A DNA stretch of 49,099 nucleotides from Pseudomonadales bacterium (GCA_029210125.1 JARGPR010000016.1:1-49099), one strand, 5' to 3'; counted from the first letter of the stretch, positions 25,317 to 35,130 are shown. The notes: generated by a model from the letters alone, not told the origin. A program made the numbers and translations.

Positions 25317-28037
25317 ATGGAATTTAAGTCTTCAAAAAAAATATCAATAGTTACCGATGCGAATATCGATCAGCTTTATCGTCGGCCAGTTTCATTAAGT
25401 GAGTGGTTACCGTGGGTAGATTACGACGAGGCGTCTGAGACCTTTACCCTCGAAGATGGTTTTAGTGCTGCGGCGATGTTTGAAATTACCGGTGTTTCTA
25501 CTGAAGCCCGTTCAGAAAAATTCCTGCAGGAAGTTCAGGCCAATATACAAACCTGTATCAATCACACAATACCGGCACACGACAATCCGTTTGTCCTGCA
25601 GTGTTATGTTTCGGATGAGGATTCACTATCGAGCTTGTCGAAATCCCTCGAAGTCTATGCTGAGCAAAATGGCAGGCAGTCACCGGAGCATCGCCTGCTT
25701 GCGAAAAGCTTTGTTGCTTGTATGCAGCGGCACTTTAAACGTATGACGCAGAGTACTGGATTGTTTGAAGACACGACCGTGACAGGAGGAAGTTGGCGGG
25801 GCAAAGTGCGCCGAGTGCGCGTATTTCTTTATCGTCGACGCGCTATGGGCGATAAGGAATCTATCGATCCTGTGACTGAGATCAATCAAGTGGCTGAACG
25901 TTTTGTGACGCAGATGGCGGCAACGGGTATTGGTATTTGCCGGTGTGACGACCATGAACTTTATGCCTGGTTATTGCGGTGGTTTAATCCCAAAGCGGAA
26001 GTGACAGCAGGAGATTTAGATGTACTCACGGAGCTGATGTCACTTCCCGATAAGCAGGATCAAGCATTTAGTCATGACCTGTCTGATCTGTTGTTTCTCT
26101 CCCAGCCATCATCGGATAGTGACCACGGTGTTTGGTGGTTTGATGACTTACCACATCGCGCGATTACGGTGGATGCATTGCGACGAAAACCATTACCTGG
26201 CCATTTTACCGGCGAACGTCAGGTTGGCGATAATCTGTACGCGCTATTCGATAAACTACCGGAAGGCTCCATCCTCTCACTCTGTTTAACACTTCAACCG
26301 CAGGACTTGGTTGAGAATCATATAGTGCAGGTACTGAATGCCGCGAAAGGAGAAACCGCTGAGGCGATGGCGGCGGAGCAGGATGCTAAGGAAGCGTTGA
26401 AATGGATGTCCCACGGTGATTATTTACTACCCACGACCATAACGCTGTTTACACGCGGCGATTCGCTGGCAGATCTGCAAAAGAAAACCAACGAGGCCAA
26501 TGCACTATTACTGGCCAATGGTTTACACCCTATTCGGGAGAAGGATGAGTTGTTGCCGCTGGATACCTATATTCGCCAGCTCCCGATGAACTATGAACCA
26601 CAGCGCGAGAAAATTAATCGTAAAAGTCGTTTGCTGTTTTCAAGTGATCTGGCGAGATTACTGCCATTCTATGGTCGCAGTCGGGGTACGGGGCATCCGG
26701 GTATGGTGTTCTTTAACCGGGGTGGTGAGCCTTTGACATTTGATCCGCTCAATAAACTGGATCGTGCCAAAAATGCTTTTGGTTTGGTGTTGGGGCCTCC
26801 GGGTTCGGGTAAATCCGCTTTGATGGTGTATGTATTATTACAGGTCTCGGCGATTTACGGTGCCCGTATTTACATCATTGAAAAGGGAGGCTCATTTAAG
26901 CTGTTGGGCGATTATTGCAAATATTTTGGTTTAAGCGTCAATCAGGTCACTCTCCACCCCAAAGAAGACGTTAGCCTGCCGCCTTTTGCGGATGCCTATG
27001 AAATGCTCGAACGAGAGCGAGCCCAGCGGGCAGCGTTTGATGAAGAGCCGTCAGCCTATGGAGAGGCGTCACTGGATGCATCAGATAATAGTGATGATCT
27101 TGAGGTGCGTGATCTATTAGGTGAGATGGAGCTGAAAGCCCGTATCATGATCACTGGTGGCGACAGCAAGGAAGAAGCACTCATGACGCGCGCGGATCGG
27201 CTGACGATTCGAAAAGCGATTATTATTGCGGCGGAAGAAAAACAAGCATCTGGCAGTACCGAAATTGTACTCACTGAAGATGTTGTTAATGCGCTGAATA
27301 CATTATCTGAAGCGGAATCAGGAACCCCAAAACGTAGAGAGCGTGCAAAGGATATGGCGGATGCGATGGCTTTGTATTGTTCGGGTACAGCAGGGCACTT
27401 TTTTAATCGGCCCGGCAAGGCTTGGCCGGAGGCCGATGTTACTATTTTCGAGATGGGCATGCTGGCCAACGAAGGCTATGAAGACCAATTGGCCCTTGGA
27501 TTTATGGGCTTGATGAATCAAATTAATGGGGTGGTCGAGAGAGAACAATACGACCATCGCCCGACCTTTGTATTAGGTGACGAAGCACACTTAATTACCA
27601 CTAATCCTCTGCTAGCAATCTTTCTGGTCAAGATCGTAAAAATGTGGCGCAAGTTAGGTGCCTGGTTATGGCTGGCGACACAGAACCTCGAAGACTTTCC
27701 CGATGCCGCTAAAAAACTGCTCAGCATGTTCGAATGGTGGATTGCCATGGTTTGCCCAAAAGAAGAGATTGAGCAAATTTCGCGTTTCAAAGACTTAACT
27801 GACGAACAAAAAGGTATGCTTCGTGCTGCTAGAAAGGAACCTGGAAATTATACGGAAGGTGTTGTCATCGCCGATAATATCCAGTGCTTGTTTAGAAATG
27901 TACCGCCACCGTTAGCTTTGGCATTGGCCATGACCGAAAAGCATGAAAAACAGCAGCGAGCTGAAATAATGAAGGCTCAGCACTGTTCTGAATTGGAGGC
28001 AGTATTTGCATTAGCAAACGCATTGGAAGATAAATAA
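25317..28037 (+). CDS. traC: Conjugative transfer ATPase TraC/VirB4 (TIGR03744, PFL_4706)
   Basis: This is a 906-residue VirB4-type ATPase that powers assembly of the mating pilus and channel at the inner membrane. The TraC N-terminal domain covers about 30-440. Walker A is LGPPGSGKSAL (about 491-501) and Walker B is FVLGDEAHLI (about 749-758), followed by WLATQNLEDFPDA. A long helical insert lies between about 580 and 670. Length and motif spacing are normal for PFL_4706-like ATPases. ATG at 25317 is 3 bases after the lipoprotein stop, with GGGAGGG upstream. It is the last gene of transfer operon 2; the metal block follows directly in the opposite direction with only 10 bases between. Confidence 0.92.
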   Translation: MEFKSSKKISIVTDANIDQLYRRPVSLSEWLPWVDYDEASETFTLEDGFSAAAMFEITGVSTEARSEKFLQEVQANIQTCINHTIPAHDNPFVLQCYVSDEDSLSSLSKSLEVYAEQNGRQSPEHRLLAKSFVACMQRHFKRMTQSTGLFEDTTVTGGSWRGKVRRVRVFLYRRRAMGDKESIDPVTEINQVAERFVTQMAATGIGICRCDDHELYAWLLRWFNPKAEVTAGDLDVLTELMSLPDKQDQAFSHDLSDLLFLSQPSSDSDHGVWWFDDLPHRAITVDALRRKPLPGHFTGERQVGDNLYALFDKLPEGSILSLCLTLQPQDLVENHIVQVLNAAKGETAEAMAAEQDAKEALKWMSHGDYLLPTTITLFTRGDSLADLQKKTNEANALLLANGLHPIREKDELLPLDTYIRQLPMNYEPQREKINRKSRLLFSSDLARLLPFYGRSRGTGHPGMVFFNRGGEPLTFDPLNKLDRAKNAFGLVLGPPGSGKSALMVYVLLQVSAIYGARIYIIEKGGSFKLLGDYCKYFGLSVNQVTLHPKEDVSLPPFADAYEMLERERAQRAAFDEEPSAYGEASLDASDNSDDLEVRDLLGEMELKARIMITGGDSKEEALMTRADRLTIRKAIIIAAEEKQASGSTEIVLTEDVVNALNTLSEAESGTPKRRERAKDMADAMALYCSGTAGHFFNRPGKAWPEADVTIFEMGMLANEGYEDQLALGFMGLMNQINGVVEREQYDHRPTFVLGDEAHLITTNPLLAIFLVKIVKMWRKLGAWLWLATQNLEDFPDAAKKLLSMFEWWIAMVCPKEEIEQISRFKDLTDEQKGMLRAARKEPGNYTEGVVIADNIQCLFRNVPPPLALALAMTEKHEKQQRAEIMKAQHCSELEAVFALANALEDK

Positions 28038-28047
28038 AGTTAATTGA

Positions 28048-28929
28048 TTATTTGTCTCGACATGTCTCGTTTGGAAATTCCAATTCTATTGTTGTATGCG
28101 ATAAGTCATAGGGAATTAGCAGTGTTGCTATCTCATCCTTTATTTTGGTCTGAACTAAAGGGTCAATAGAGTTATTAAGGGTAAGGTGAGCGGTTAAAAC
28201 ATTGTTATTGCCATCAAGTGACCAGAGATGAATATGATGAACATCACTGATATAGGTTAATGATTGCAGATCATTTATAATTTTTAGCCGGACTGTCTTA
28301 TCAGGTGTTGCCTGTAGAAAAATCCGAATGGTGGAAACAAGATTCTTCGCCACATTAATTAAAATAAATAAGGTAAAACCGATTGATAATACTGGGTCCA
28401 AAATGGGGAGGTCGACGAATAGTAAAATGATTGCGACAATGAGGACTGCGAACCAGCCAAGCACATCTTCAAGTAAATGCCAGTTTAGAATACGCTCATT
28501 TAATGATTTTCCGGCACTTAATTTATAAGCCGCAAAGCCGTTGACTAAAACTCCGAAGATGGCCAGTGCTATCATCCCTTCAGCATGTGGCATTTGTGGG
28601 TTTAACAATCGTGGCAGGGCTTCGCTCAATACCCAAATTGAGCCACCAACAAGTACTGCGCCATTAATTAGTGCGCTCAGCAATGAAAACCGTTGATAGC
28701 CATAGCTGAAGCTTTCATCGGCAGATTTGTCGGATACTTTGTTAAGCAGCCAAGCGAGTCCAATGGACAAGCTATCGCCAAGATCGTGAACGGCGTCAGC
28801 CATGATGGCTGTACTGTTGGTCAGCCAGCCGCCGATAAACTCGATAATGGTAAAGCCGACATTGAGGAAGAAGGCCCAGCCAATACGTTTAGAGGAATCA
28901 TTGTTGTCGCTGTGGACGTGATTGTGCAT
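28048..28929 (-). CDS. czcD: CzcD-like cation diffusion facilitator
   Basis: This is a 293-residue CDF-family transporter that would export Zn, Co or Cd from the cytoplasm against protons. A His-rich N-terminus (MHNHVHSDNN) is followed by six membrane segments. The zinc-site residues appear in MADAVHDLGDS (about 44-54, HD-x2-D) and again in the fifth segment (LEDVLGW). The C-terminal cytoplasmic domain (about 205-290) includes DVHHIHLWSLDG, the usual metal-sensing ferredoxin-like fold. The length is typical. It is the last gene of the minus-strand czc series and lies 2 bases after the DUF6316-like gene, so it is likely cotranscribed with it. Confidence 0.9.
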   Translation of the reverse strand: MHNHVHSDNNDSSKRIGWAFFLNVGFTIIEFIGGWLTNSTAIMADAVHDLGDSLSIGLAWLLNKVSDKSADESFSYGYQRFSLLSALINGAVLVGGSIWVLSEALPRLLNPQMPHAEGMIALAIFGVLVNGFAAYKLSAGKSLNERILNWHLLEDVLGWFAVLIVAIILLFVDLPILDPVLSIGFTLFILINVAKNLVSTIRIFLQATPDKTVRLKIINDLQSLTYISDVHHIHLWSLDGNNNVLTAHLTLNNSIDPLVQTKIKDEIATLLIPYDLSHTTIELEFPNETCRDK

Positions 28930-28931
28930 GG

Positions 28932-29114
28932 TTAGCCTTCCGCTTTCATTTTTTCAAGATAGTTGGCGAGTTGTTTCTTGGCGTCTTCTTTAGTTGGGAA
29001 TGGTCCTAAATTTTCTCCGCCTCTCGTTAAAAAATACCATTGACTATTTATACAATTAACTCGATGTGTTCTGAATTGAACTCTCGTTAAGGAATCCTCT
29101 TTGCGTTGCATCAT
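28932..29114 (-). CDS. Small DUF6316-like protein
   Basis: This is a 60-residue protein with RVQFRTHRVNCINSQWYFLTRGG followed by LGPFPTKEDAKKQLANYL. The pattern (R-T-x-R, W-Y/F-F-x-T-R, GPF-x-x-x-x-x-A) looks like the DUF6316 family of short proteins; I am only fairly sure of that family. No signal peptide or metal motif is present. Its ATG (29114) has GAGGA about 5 bases upstream on its strand. It lies between the PII-like gene and czcD, after a strong hairpin, so it may be expressed from processed mRNA. The function is unknown. Confidence 0.6.
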   Translation of the reverse strand: MMQRKEDSLTRVQFRTHRVNCINSQWYFLTRGGENLGPFPTKEDAKKQLANYLEKMKAEG

Positions 29115-29129
29115 TAGGTCCTCAAAGTG

Positions 29130-29165
29130 CTAACCCATGAAATAAAACATGTTCTCATGGGTTAG
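29130..29165. repeat. Hairpin between the PII-like and DUF6316-like genes
   Basis: CTAACCCATGA (29130-29140) and TCATGGGTTAG (29155-29165) form a perfect 11-base stem with a 14-base loop. Neither strand has a U-run after it, so an mRNA stability or processing element is likelier than a terminator. Confidence 0.55.
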
Positions 29166-29177
29166 CTATCCTTGGCT

Positions 29178-29498
29178 TTAATTATCCGGGCCGCCAATCG
29201 GTAATGCTTGCTCTATAGGGCTAACATAAACCCAGCCGGAGATGTTAGGCCCAATTCTTCCCGTCGTACGAATAATTCCAGTGACGTCATCGACTTGTGA
29301 ATCTTCGCAGACTAATGAAATTCGAACTTCAGAAATAATGACTCCAGCATCAGTAGAATACGTTTGTTCGGATTCATTAAGTGGCTTTAACGTTCCTTTC
29401 ACATCGAGCAGGGTTATATTTTTATAACCGGCGTCACGCAGTGCTTCGACGACGATGGCAGAACGGACATGGTGTATAAATGCTTTGATTTGTTTCAT
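29178..29498 (-). CDS. PII-like signalling protein linked to the metal pump
   Basis: This is a 106-residue protein of the GlnB/PII superfamily. The start MKQIKAFIHHVRSAIVVEALRDAG fits the first strand and helix, a T-loop-like section occupies about 35-60, and the second half (VDDVTGIIRTTGRIG) fits the nucleotide-binding part. PII-like proteins of a group encoded beside heavy-metal RND pumps are known, and this one follows czcA directly. It may bind a nucleotide or metal and tune the pump or its expression; this is inferred. I chose ATG 29498, which has GGAG 7 bases upstream; the longer frame from 29582 adds an odd hydrophobic stretch with no such site. Confidence 0.75.
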   Translation of the reverse strand: MKQIKAFIHHVRSAIVVEALRDAGYKNITLLDVKGTLKPLNESEQTYSTDAGVIISEVRISLVCEDSQVDDVTGIIRTTGRIGPNISGWVYVSPIEQALPIGGPDN

Positions 29499-29581
29499 GA
29501 CGTTACTCCATGGTTTAAACAATTGTTTATGGTTGATGTGGCCATAGAGAAGGTACACAACTATGGCCACTTTCTTAAGCA

Positions 29582-32500
29582 TTAAGATGCCATTTGATTC
29601 TCACTACCTTCAGTCATATTTTTTGGCTTACGGTAAGCCATCCGGTATAAACCTGGTAGTACCAATAGTGTTAACAGGGTGGAGGAGATGATTCCTCCTA
29701 TGACGACTGTCGCTAAGGGGCGCTGTACTTCTGCGCCAGTGCTGGTGTTAAGAGCCATGGGTAGAAAACCCAGCGCTGCTACCAGAGCCACCATCAATAT
29801 CGGGCGCAGCCGCAACATTGCCCCTTGTTGTATCGACGTATCGATATCATCACCTTGCTTCAAGCTATCTCTAAATGCTGACACCATCATCACGCCTGTC
29901 AGTACGGAAACACCACACAGGGTAATGAACCCTACGCCGGCTGTGATAGACAAGGGAATATCACGTAACCAAAGGGCGATAACCCCGCCGGTTAGGGCTA
30001 ATGGAACACCACTAAAAACGAGTGCTGCATCTTTGGCTGAACCAAAGGTCATCATGAGCAGGGCAAAAATCATGACTAGCGTGACCGGCACTAACAGGCT
30101 TAATCGCTCAGTCGCCGATTGCAGTTGCTCAAACGTGCCTCCATATTCCAACCAATACCCGGGAGGTAACATCACTTGCTGTTCAATCTGCGCTTGCACG
30201 TCGGTAACAAAACCGCCCAAATCTCGGCCTCGAACATTGGCACTCACTACCAGGCGCCGTTTGCCGTTTTCTCGGGAAATTTGGTTCGGTCCCGGAGCAA
30301 GGCTGAGCGTTGCCACTTCATTAACTGGAACATAACCTCCTTGCGGTAGTGGTATTGGCAAGCGCTCCAGGGCTCGTAAGTCGTTGCGGATTTTCTCAGC
30401 TACCCTGACAACAATAGTGAAACGCCTGTCTCCCTCAAATATCAACCCGGCCTCTTCACCGCCTGTTGCAGCGGCTAATACCTCTTGCACATCGGCAACA
30501 TTAAGGCCGTAGCGATACAGAGCAGAACGATTGGCCTCGATCGACAATATGGGCAGTCCAGAAACCTGTTCGACTTTGACACCTTCGGCACCTTCAATGC
30601 CGTTGAGTACGGCGGCAATCTCTGTACCTGATTTCAATAGCTGATCAAGGTCATCGCCATAAATTTTAATACCCAGGTCTGACCTAACACCGGAGATAAG
30701 TTCGTTAAACCGCAGTTGAATCGGTTGGCTGATCTCGAAGGCGTTACCGGGGATGAGCGCCAGTTTCTGTTGAATATCATCCAGTAACTGGGCTTTGGAT
30801 TTATCGGGATCAGGCCAGTCAGCGTGATCCTTTAACATCACATAGCCATCCGAAATATTGGGCCCCATGGGATCACTGGCAACTTCAGCGGTGCCGACTC
30901 GCGAAAAGTAGGTTTTCACCTCCGGTATTTCCAGCACTGCACGTTCAAGTTTAAACTGCATGTCTAGCGATTGCGTGAGACTGGTGCCGGGAATGCGCAA
31001 CGCCTGAATGGCGATATCACCCTCATCCAGATTAGGAATAAACTCGGTGCCCATTTTTGTGGCCAGTCCACCAACGCCGATGACAAAAAGTACGGCACCG
31101 GCTAACACGCCTAATCGAAATTTGAGTACCCAAGCTAAAATTGGGGTATAGGCACGTTTTGATTGGCGAACAATGATGTTGTCTTTTTCTTCAATATGGC
31201 CACTGAGCAACAGTGCCACCGCAGCGGGTACAAAGGTTAATGAAAGCACCAGGGCGGACAATAAGGCAATAATTACAGCCATGGCCATGGGCGTAAACAT
31301 TTTCCCTTCCACTCCGGTGAGCGCGAGGATTGGTAAGTTAACCAAAATCACGACTAGCACGCTGATCAAACTGGGTGTGAACACCTCACGTGTCGCAGAG
31401 AAAACGGTTTGGAAGCGTTCATCCAAGTTAAGTATGCGGCCCAGATGATGCTGCCGGCCAGCCAGTCTTAGAATGCAGTTCTCCACAATAATGACAGCAC
31501 CATCGACGATAAGGCCAAAATCCAGTGCCCCCAAACTCATCAAGTTGGCACTGACCTTGGTCTGTACCATGCCAGTCATAAGCATCAGCATGGAGAGCGG
31601 AATGACCATCGCGGTGAGCAATGCGGCGCGAACATTGCCAAGCATGACTAATAAAACTACGACGACCAGCACCGCACCTTCAAGCAGGTTTTTCTGTACG
31701 GTCGCAATGGTTTTATCGACCAGAACGGTTCGGTTATAGACAGGTTCGGCAGTGATGCCTTTGGGGAGTGTTTTATTAATCGCTACCAGCTTTGCGGACA
31801 CCGCTTCTGAAACGCTGCGACTATTTCCGCCCAGTAGCATGACAGCTGTGCCGAGTACGGTTTCTTCGCCGTCGCGGGTTGCCGCTCCCGTTCTAAGTTG
31901 TTTGCCAAAACCAACGTCGGCTACATCCGCTATAGTTATCGGAATACCGTCTTTATGAGCGACAATAACATTCTCGATAGCTGCAATGTCAGCAACTTGT
32001 CCCGGCGCCCGAATCAGGTATTGCTCACCATTTTTTTCTATGTATCCCGCACCTACATTGGCATTATTTTTTTCTATCGCTTCAACTAAGTCGTCAAAGC
32101 TGAGGTCGAACGCCAACAGCTGAGACGGATCTGGGGTGATATGAAATTCCTTTTCAAAACCCCCAATGGTATTTATCTCCGTCACGCCAGGCACCAATCG
32201 CAATTGAGGGCGAATGACCCAATCCTGCAAAGTGCGCAGTGCGGTAGCATCGTATTTCTCGCCATTGGCTTGGCGGGCATCTTCGTCTGCATGGACAGCG
32301 TAGTGAAAGATTTCGCCAAGACCAGTTGCAACCGGCCCCATCACTGGTTCAATACCTGACGGCATATCGCTTTTGGCCTGCTGCAATCGTTCATTGATCA
32401 GGTTGCGAGCAAAGTAAATATCCGTACCTTTCTCAAACACGACGGTGACTTGAGAGAGCGCGTATCGCGATAGGGAGCGAGTACTTTCCACGTAAGGTAA

Positions 32501-32725
32501 ACCCGTGATCGCAAGCTCGACTAAATAGGTGATGCGTTGCTCAACTTCCAGCGGTGAATAACCGGGTGCCTCGGTATTGATTTGTACCTGAACATTGGTG
32601 ATATCGGGTACTGCATCAATCGGCAGGTTTTGATAATTCCAGATACCCAGTGCACTGACGACGAGAACAAAAAACATCACCAGCCAACGGCGGGCAATAG
32701 AAAACTGAATAAGTTTATCGATCAT
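29582..32725 (-). CDS. czcA: CzcA heavy-metal RND efflux pump
   Basis: This is a 1047-residue inner-membrane RND transporter, the proton-driven pump of the CzcCBA complex. It has the usual layout of two repeats: a membrane segment at 10-30, a large periplasmic domain, then six segments, repeated. The family start IQFSIARRWLVM and LPIDAVPDITNVQVQI are present. In the fourth segment, DFGLIVDGAVIIVEN (about 403-417) has the two Asp and the Glu that carry protons in zinc/cobalt/cadmium-type pumps; copper/silver pumps differ here. This points to Zn, Co or Cd. Length and ends are normal. The gene follows czcB after two hairpins in a 90-base gap. Confidence 0.93.
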   Translation of the reverse strand: MIDKLIQFSIARRWLVMFFVLVVSALGIWNYQNLPIDAVPDITNVQVQINTEAPGYSPLEVEQRITYLVELAITGLPYVESTRSLSRYALSQVTVVFEKGTDIYFARNLINERLQQAKSDMPSGIEPVMGPVATGLGEIFHYAVHADEDARQANGEKYDATALRTLQDWVIRPQLRLVPGVTEINTIGGFEKEFHITPDPSQLLAFDLSFDDLVEAIEKNNANVGAGYIEKNGEQYLIRAPGQVADIAAIENVIVAHKDGIPITIADVADVGFGKQLRTGAATRDGEETVLGTAVMLLGGNSRSVSEAVSAKLVAINKTLPKGITAEPVYNRTVLVDKTIATVQKNLLEGAVLVVVVLLVMLGNVRAALLTAMVIPLSMLMLMTGMVQTKVSANLMSLGALDFGLIVDGAVIIVENCILRLAGRQHHLGRILNLDERFQTVFSATREVFTPSLISVLVVILVNLPILALTGVEGKMFTPMAMAVIIALLSALVLSLTFVPAAVALLLSGHIEEKDNIIVRQSKRAYTPILAWVLKFRLGVLAGAVLFVIGVGGLATKMGTEFIPNLDEGDIAIQALRIPGTSLTQSLDMQFKLERAVLEIPEVKTYFSRVGTAEVASDPMGPNISDGYVMLKDHADWPDPDKSKAQLLDDIQQKLALIPGNAFEISQPIQLRFNELISGVRSDLGIKIYGDDLDQLLKSGTEIAAVLNGIEGAEGVKVEQVSGLPILSIEANRSALYRYGLNVADVQEVLAAATGGEEAGLIFEGDRRFTIVVRVAEKIRNDLRALERLPIPLPQGGYVPVNEVATLSLAPGPNQISRENGKRRLVVSANVRGRDLGGFVTDVQAQIEQQVMLPPGYWLEYGGTFEQLQSATERLSLLVPVTLVMIFALLMMTFGSAKDAALVFSGVPLALTGGVIALWLRDIPLSITAGVGFITLCGVSVLTGVMMVSAFRDSLKQGDDIDTSIQQGAMLRLRPILMVALVAALGFLPMALNTSTGAEVQRPLATVVIGGIISSTLLTLLVLPGLYRMAYRKPKNMTEGSENQMAS

Positions 32726-32747
32726 AGCGAGGCCCTTTTATGGTCTC

Positions 32748-32801
32748 GCACTACGAAATAACGTAGTGCTGGTGGCAAAGAGTTACGACTTTGTATCGTA
32801 A
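32748..32801. repeat. Two hairpins between czcB and czcA
   Basis: GCACTACG (32748-32755) pairs with CGTAGTGC (32762-32769) around the loop AAATAA, and TTACGA (32783-32788, allowing one base of offset) pairs with TCGTAA (32796-32801). No U-run follows on the minus strand. They sit in the only sizeable gap inside the czcCBA series and may protect or process the mRNA. Confidence 0.5.
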
Positions 32802-32815
32802 TGCGTAGGTGGTGA

Positions 32816-33751
32816 TTAATGTCCATGCTCCGCATCCTCCTTGCCCATTTCAGATTTCAAAACAAAGCTATTTGTGGCGACATAGGTTTCGCCTGCATTC
32901 AACCCAGACAGTACTTCACTGGTTTCACCATCGGTGCGTCCGAGAGTAATCGAGCGTGGCTCAAAACCTTCTTCTCCTTGTATGAAGATAACCGTTTCTC
33001 CTTCCACCAGCTGCACCGCTTCACTCTGAATAACGGTGGACGCAGCCACTTCTGATAAAGTGATTTCAGCATTAACAAAAAGCCCCGGCTTCCACTGATT
33101 ATCTGCATTGTTAAGTAAGACACGTGCTGTAGTGGCTTGGTTGGTACTGTTACCCTGAGGGGAGATATAGATAATTTTCCCTTCGCCAGTAGCGGGGTTG
33201 TTAGCACTCTTTATCCTAACGGTTTGCCCTAACGCTGCTTTGGCTACATCTTTGGGAAACAATGACAGATCTACCCAGACGGTGGAAAAGTCTTCAACAA
33301 CAAACAAAGCCCTATCCGCTGTTTGCTCGCCAATGTTGGCGTTACGTTGAGTAATAACGCCATTAAGTGTTGAAAGCACAGAGTAATTTTTTAAGCTTTC
33401 ATTTGCTTCAACCGTAACCAGCAACTCACCTTTTGCCACGTGATCGCCAATTTTTTTGTTAACTGAGCGGATCACACCGTCAAAGCGGGCACTGACTGAT
33501 TGCACTTGTTCTGCGTTATTCTTAATGACGCCATACACGGGAAGCGTCTCTCGAATATTGCCAGGTCCAACTTGGGAGAGACTAATTCCCGCATGTTTGA
33601 TTTGCTCTTGTGTGAGCTCGATGTGGCCCTCTTCATGTTCTTCCTCAGCGCCATGATCGTTTTCCGCAAGCGCTACTGCCGAGGTGAAACAGAGCGTGAA
33701 AGTGAAAATCGCATTAATGATTGGTGTTTTAATTGCATCGTTTATATTCAT
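32816..33751 (-). CDS. czcB: CzcB-like periplasmic adaptor
   Basis: This is a 311-residue membrane fusion protein joining CzcA to CzcC. The signal peptide (about 1-29) is followed by an acidic His-rich stretch (NDHGAEEEHEEGHIE). A barrel-sandwich domain then appears, with KIGDHVAKGELLVTVEA (about 96-112) and VDLSLFPKDVAKAALGQTV. The C-terminus ends in GKEDAEHGH. Metal could be bound by the His-rich ends before delivery to CzcA, as described for CzcB/SilB types. It is shorter than many CzcB proteins (400 or more residues), as the coiled-coil hairpin is reduced. It overlaps czcC by 4 bases. Confidence 0.88.
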   Translation of the reverse strand: MNINDAIKTPIINAIFTFTLCFTSAVALAENDHGAEEEHEEGHIELTQEQIKHAGISLSQVGPGNIRETLPVYGVIKNNAEQVQSVSARFDGVIRSVNKKIGDHVAKGELLVTVEANESLKNYSVLSTLNGVITQRNANIGEQTADRALFVVEDFSTVWVDLSLFPKDVAKAALGQTVRIKSANNPATGEGKIIYISPQGNSTNQATTARVLLNNADNQWKPGLFVNAEITLSEVAASTVIQSEAVQLVEGETVIFIQGEEGFEPRSITLGRTDGETSEVLSGLNAGETYVATNSFVLKSEMGKEDAEHGH

Positions 33752-35088
33752 CGTACTGATCCTGAAAATTCGGTTGATTCGCCATATTGCGTGGCGGATA
33801 AAGGCTCTGCTGTCAGCTGTTCAATTTCGGCACCGTAGATGAGTGCAGATGAAGCCGATTCGATCAACGTACGCCGGGCATTGAGTAATTCCTGTCTTGC
33901 GGATACATATTCCAAATAGCCATAGCGACCGCGTTGGTACGCAGCCTGTGTTTCTTTTAGCGCATCACTCAGAGCAGGAATAATGACGCTTTGCAGTTCT
34001 TTTGCGGCGAGAATGGCTTGTCTTCTGTTGTGAAATGCACGAAATAATTGTGTGTGCATGCTCAGTAATGCCACTTCCTTTTGCACAGAGATTTCATTGC
34101 GTTGAGCAAGTGCTGTCGATACCGCCCCGGAATTTCTGTTCGAAGAGAACAGCGGCATACTGAAACCGGCAACCAGTGCAGAGTCGTCGTTCGCCTGGAA
34201 TCGACGCACGCCTACCGACCAGCTGATATCCGCTTTCGACTGTGTTTTGGCAACGCGGACTTCCGCATCCCTGAGTCGCTCTTCCGCTGCAAAAATTCGG
34301 ATAGCCGGATTCTTCTCCATTTTTGCAAAGAGCGTATTAAATTCAACGTCAGTGCCAAAGTGGTATAAATCACCCTCAACGCTGGCAAAATTGGGCGATG
34401 ATTCACCCCAGAGCGCAGCAAGCGATACCTTTAAGTAATCAAGTTGTTGTTGCGTGGACAATAGCGTGAGTCGCGCTTGAGCGGCGGCAGCTTGAGCACG
34501 CTTTACCTCGGCATCGGGCGTTGCACCTGCATTGGCACGTTTTTTCACGATGTTAAGCGTTTCATCGGCGAGGTCATTCGCTTCTTTCGCCAGGGAGACC
34601 TGCTCTTGTAAGGCGAGCACATCCACGTAGCGCCGGGTCACTTCGCCTAGCAACTCCAGTGATTCCACTTGTCGCTGTGCATCGAGAACAGACCGACCAC
34701 TAGAAACAATACCCCGTCGGGCAGCGCGTTTGTCGCCCATTTCTAAAACAGACGAGAGCGAAACGGTAAGTTCTGCACTATCAAAACCACTGAACTCATC
34801 GGAACCTGAAAAATTTTCAGCGTCAAACCCCAGCTCATAGGCGGGTCTTAACGTCGCAATTTCCATTTGTCCGCTCAGCGCAATGTTGCGAAAATCAAAT
34901 ACCTTGAGGGATGGGTTTTGTTCGATGGCACGCTTTAGTGCTGTATTGAGAGTGAGGGTATTGTTTGTAGATTCAGCTTGTGCAAAAGAAATTTGCCAGC
35001 CGATGAAAAAGCAGATAAATATCAGCTTTTTAACGCCGCATTGCGTGTGCCGTACGAATCTCGTAGGCGAAAAAAAAGAAATAACCAT
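33748..35088 (-). CDS. czcC: CzcC-like outer-membrane channel (TolC family)
   Basis: This is a 446-residue outer-membrane efflux protein that forms the exit duct of the Czc pump. A signal peptide is present (about 1-39, ending AQAES). The mature protein has the doubled helical repeats of TolC proteins: LNTALKRAIEQNPSLKVFD near the start, and LEMGDKRAARRG and AYQRGRYGYLEYVSARQELL at the matching place in each half. The ATG at 35088 has no strong ribosome site, and the first 18 residues look unlike a signal peptide, so the real start could be a little downstream. It overlaps czcB by 4 bases. Confidence 0.88.
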   Translation of the reverse strand: MVISFFSPTRFVRHTQCGVKKLIFICFFIGWQISFAQAESTNNTLTLNTALKRAIEQNPSLKVFDFRNIALSGQMEIATLRPAYELGFDAENFSGSDEFSGFDSAELTVSLSSVLEMGDKRAARRGIVSSGRSVLDAQRQVESLELLGEVTRRYVDVLALQEQVSLAKEANDLADETLNIVKKRANAGATPDAEVKRAQAAAAQARLTLLSTQQQLDYLKVSLAALWGESSPNFASVEGDLYHFGTDVEFNTLFAKMEKNPAIRIFAAEERLRDAEVRVAKTQSKADISWSVGVRRFQANDDSALVAGFSMPLFSSNRNSGAVSTALAQRNEISVQKEVALLSMHTQLFRAFHNRRQAILAAKELQSVIIPALSDALKETQAAYQRGRYGYLEYVSARQELLNARRTLIESASSALIYGAEIEQLTAEPLSATQYGESTEFSGSVR

Positions 35089-35130
35089 GTGAAAAATCCA
35101 CGTTTAATTTAATAGACGAAATCATGCTGA

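Noticed and set aside
27056-27469. Minus-strand frame of 137 codons
   Set aside because: It is opposite the TraC ATPase and Ser-rich without motifs; a shadow of the real gene.
29679-30335. Plus-strand frame of 218 codons
   Set aside because: It lies fully opposite czcA; composition (Thr, Ser, Arg-rich) is that of a shadow frame.
29582-32725. CusA-type copper/silver pump
   Set aside because: The fourth membrane segment has the DFG..DGA..VEN pattern of Zn/Co/Cd pumps, not that of copper/silver pumps.
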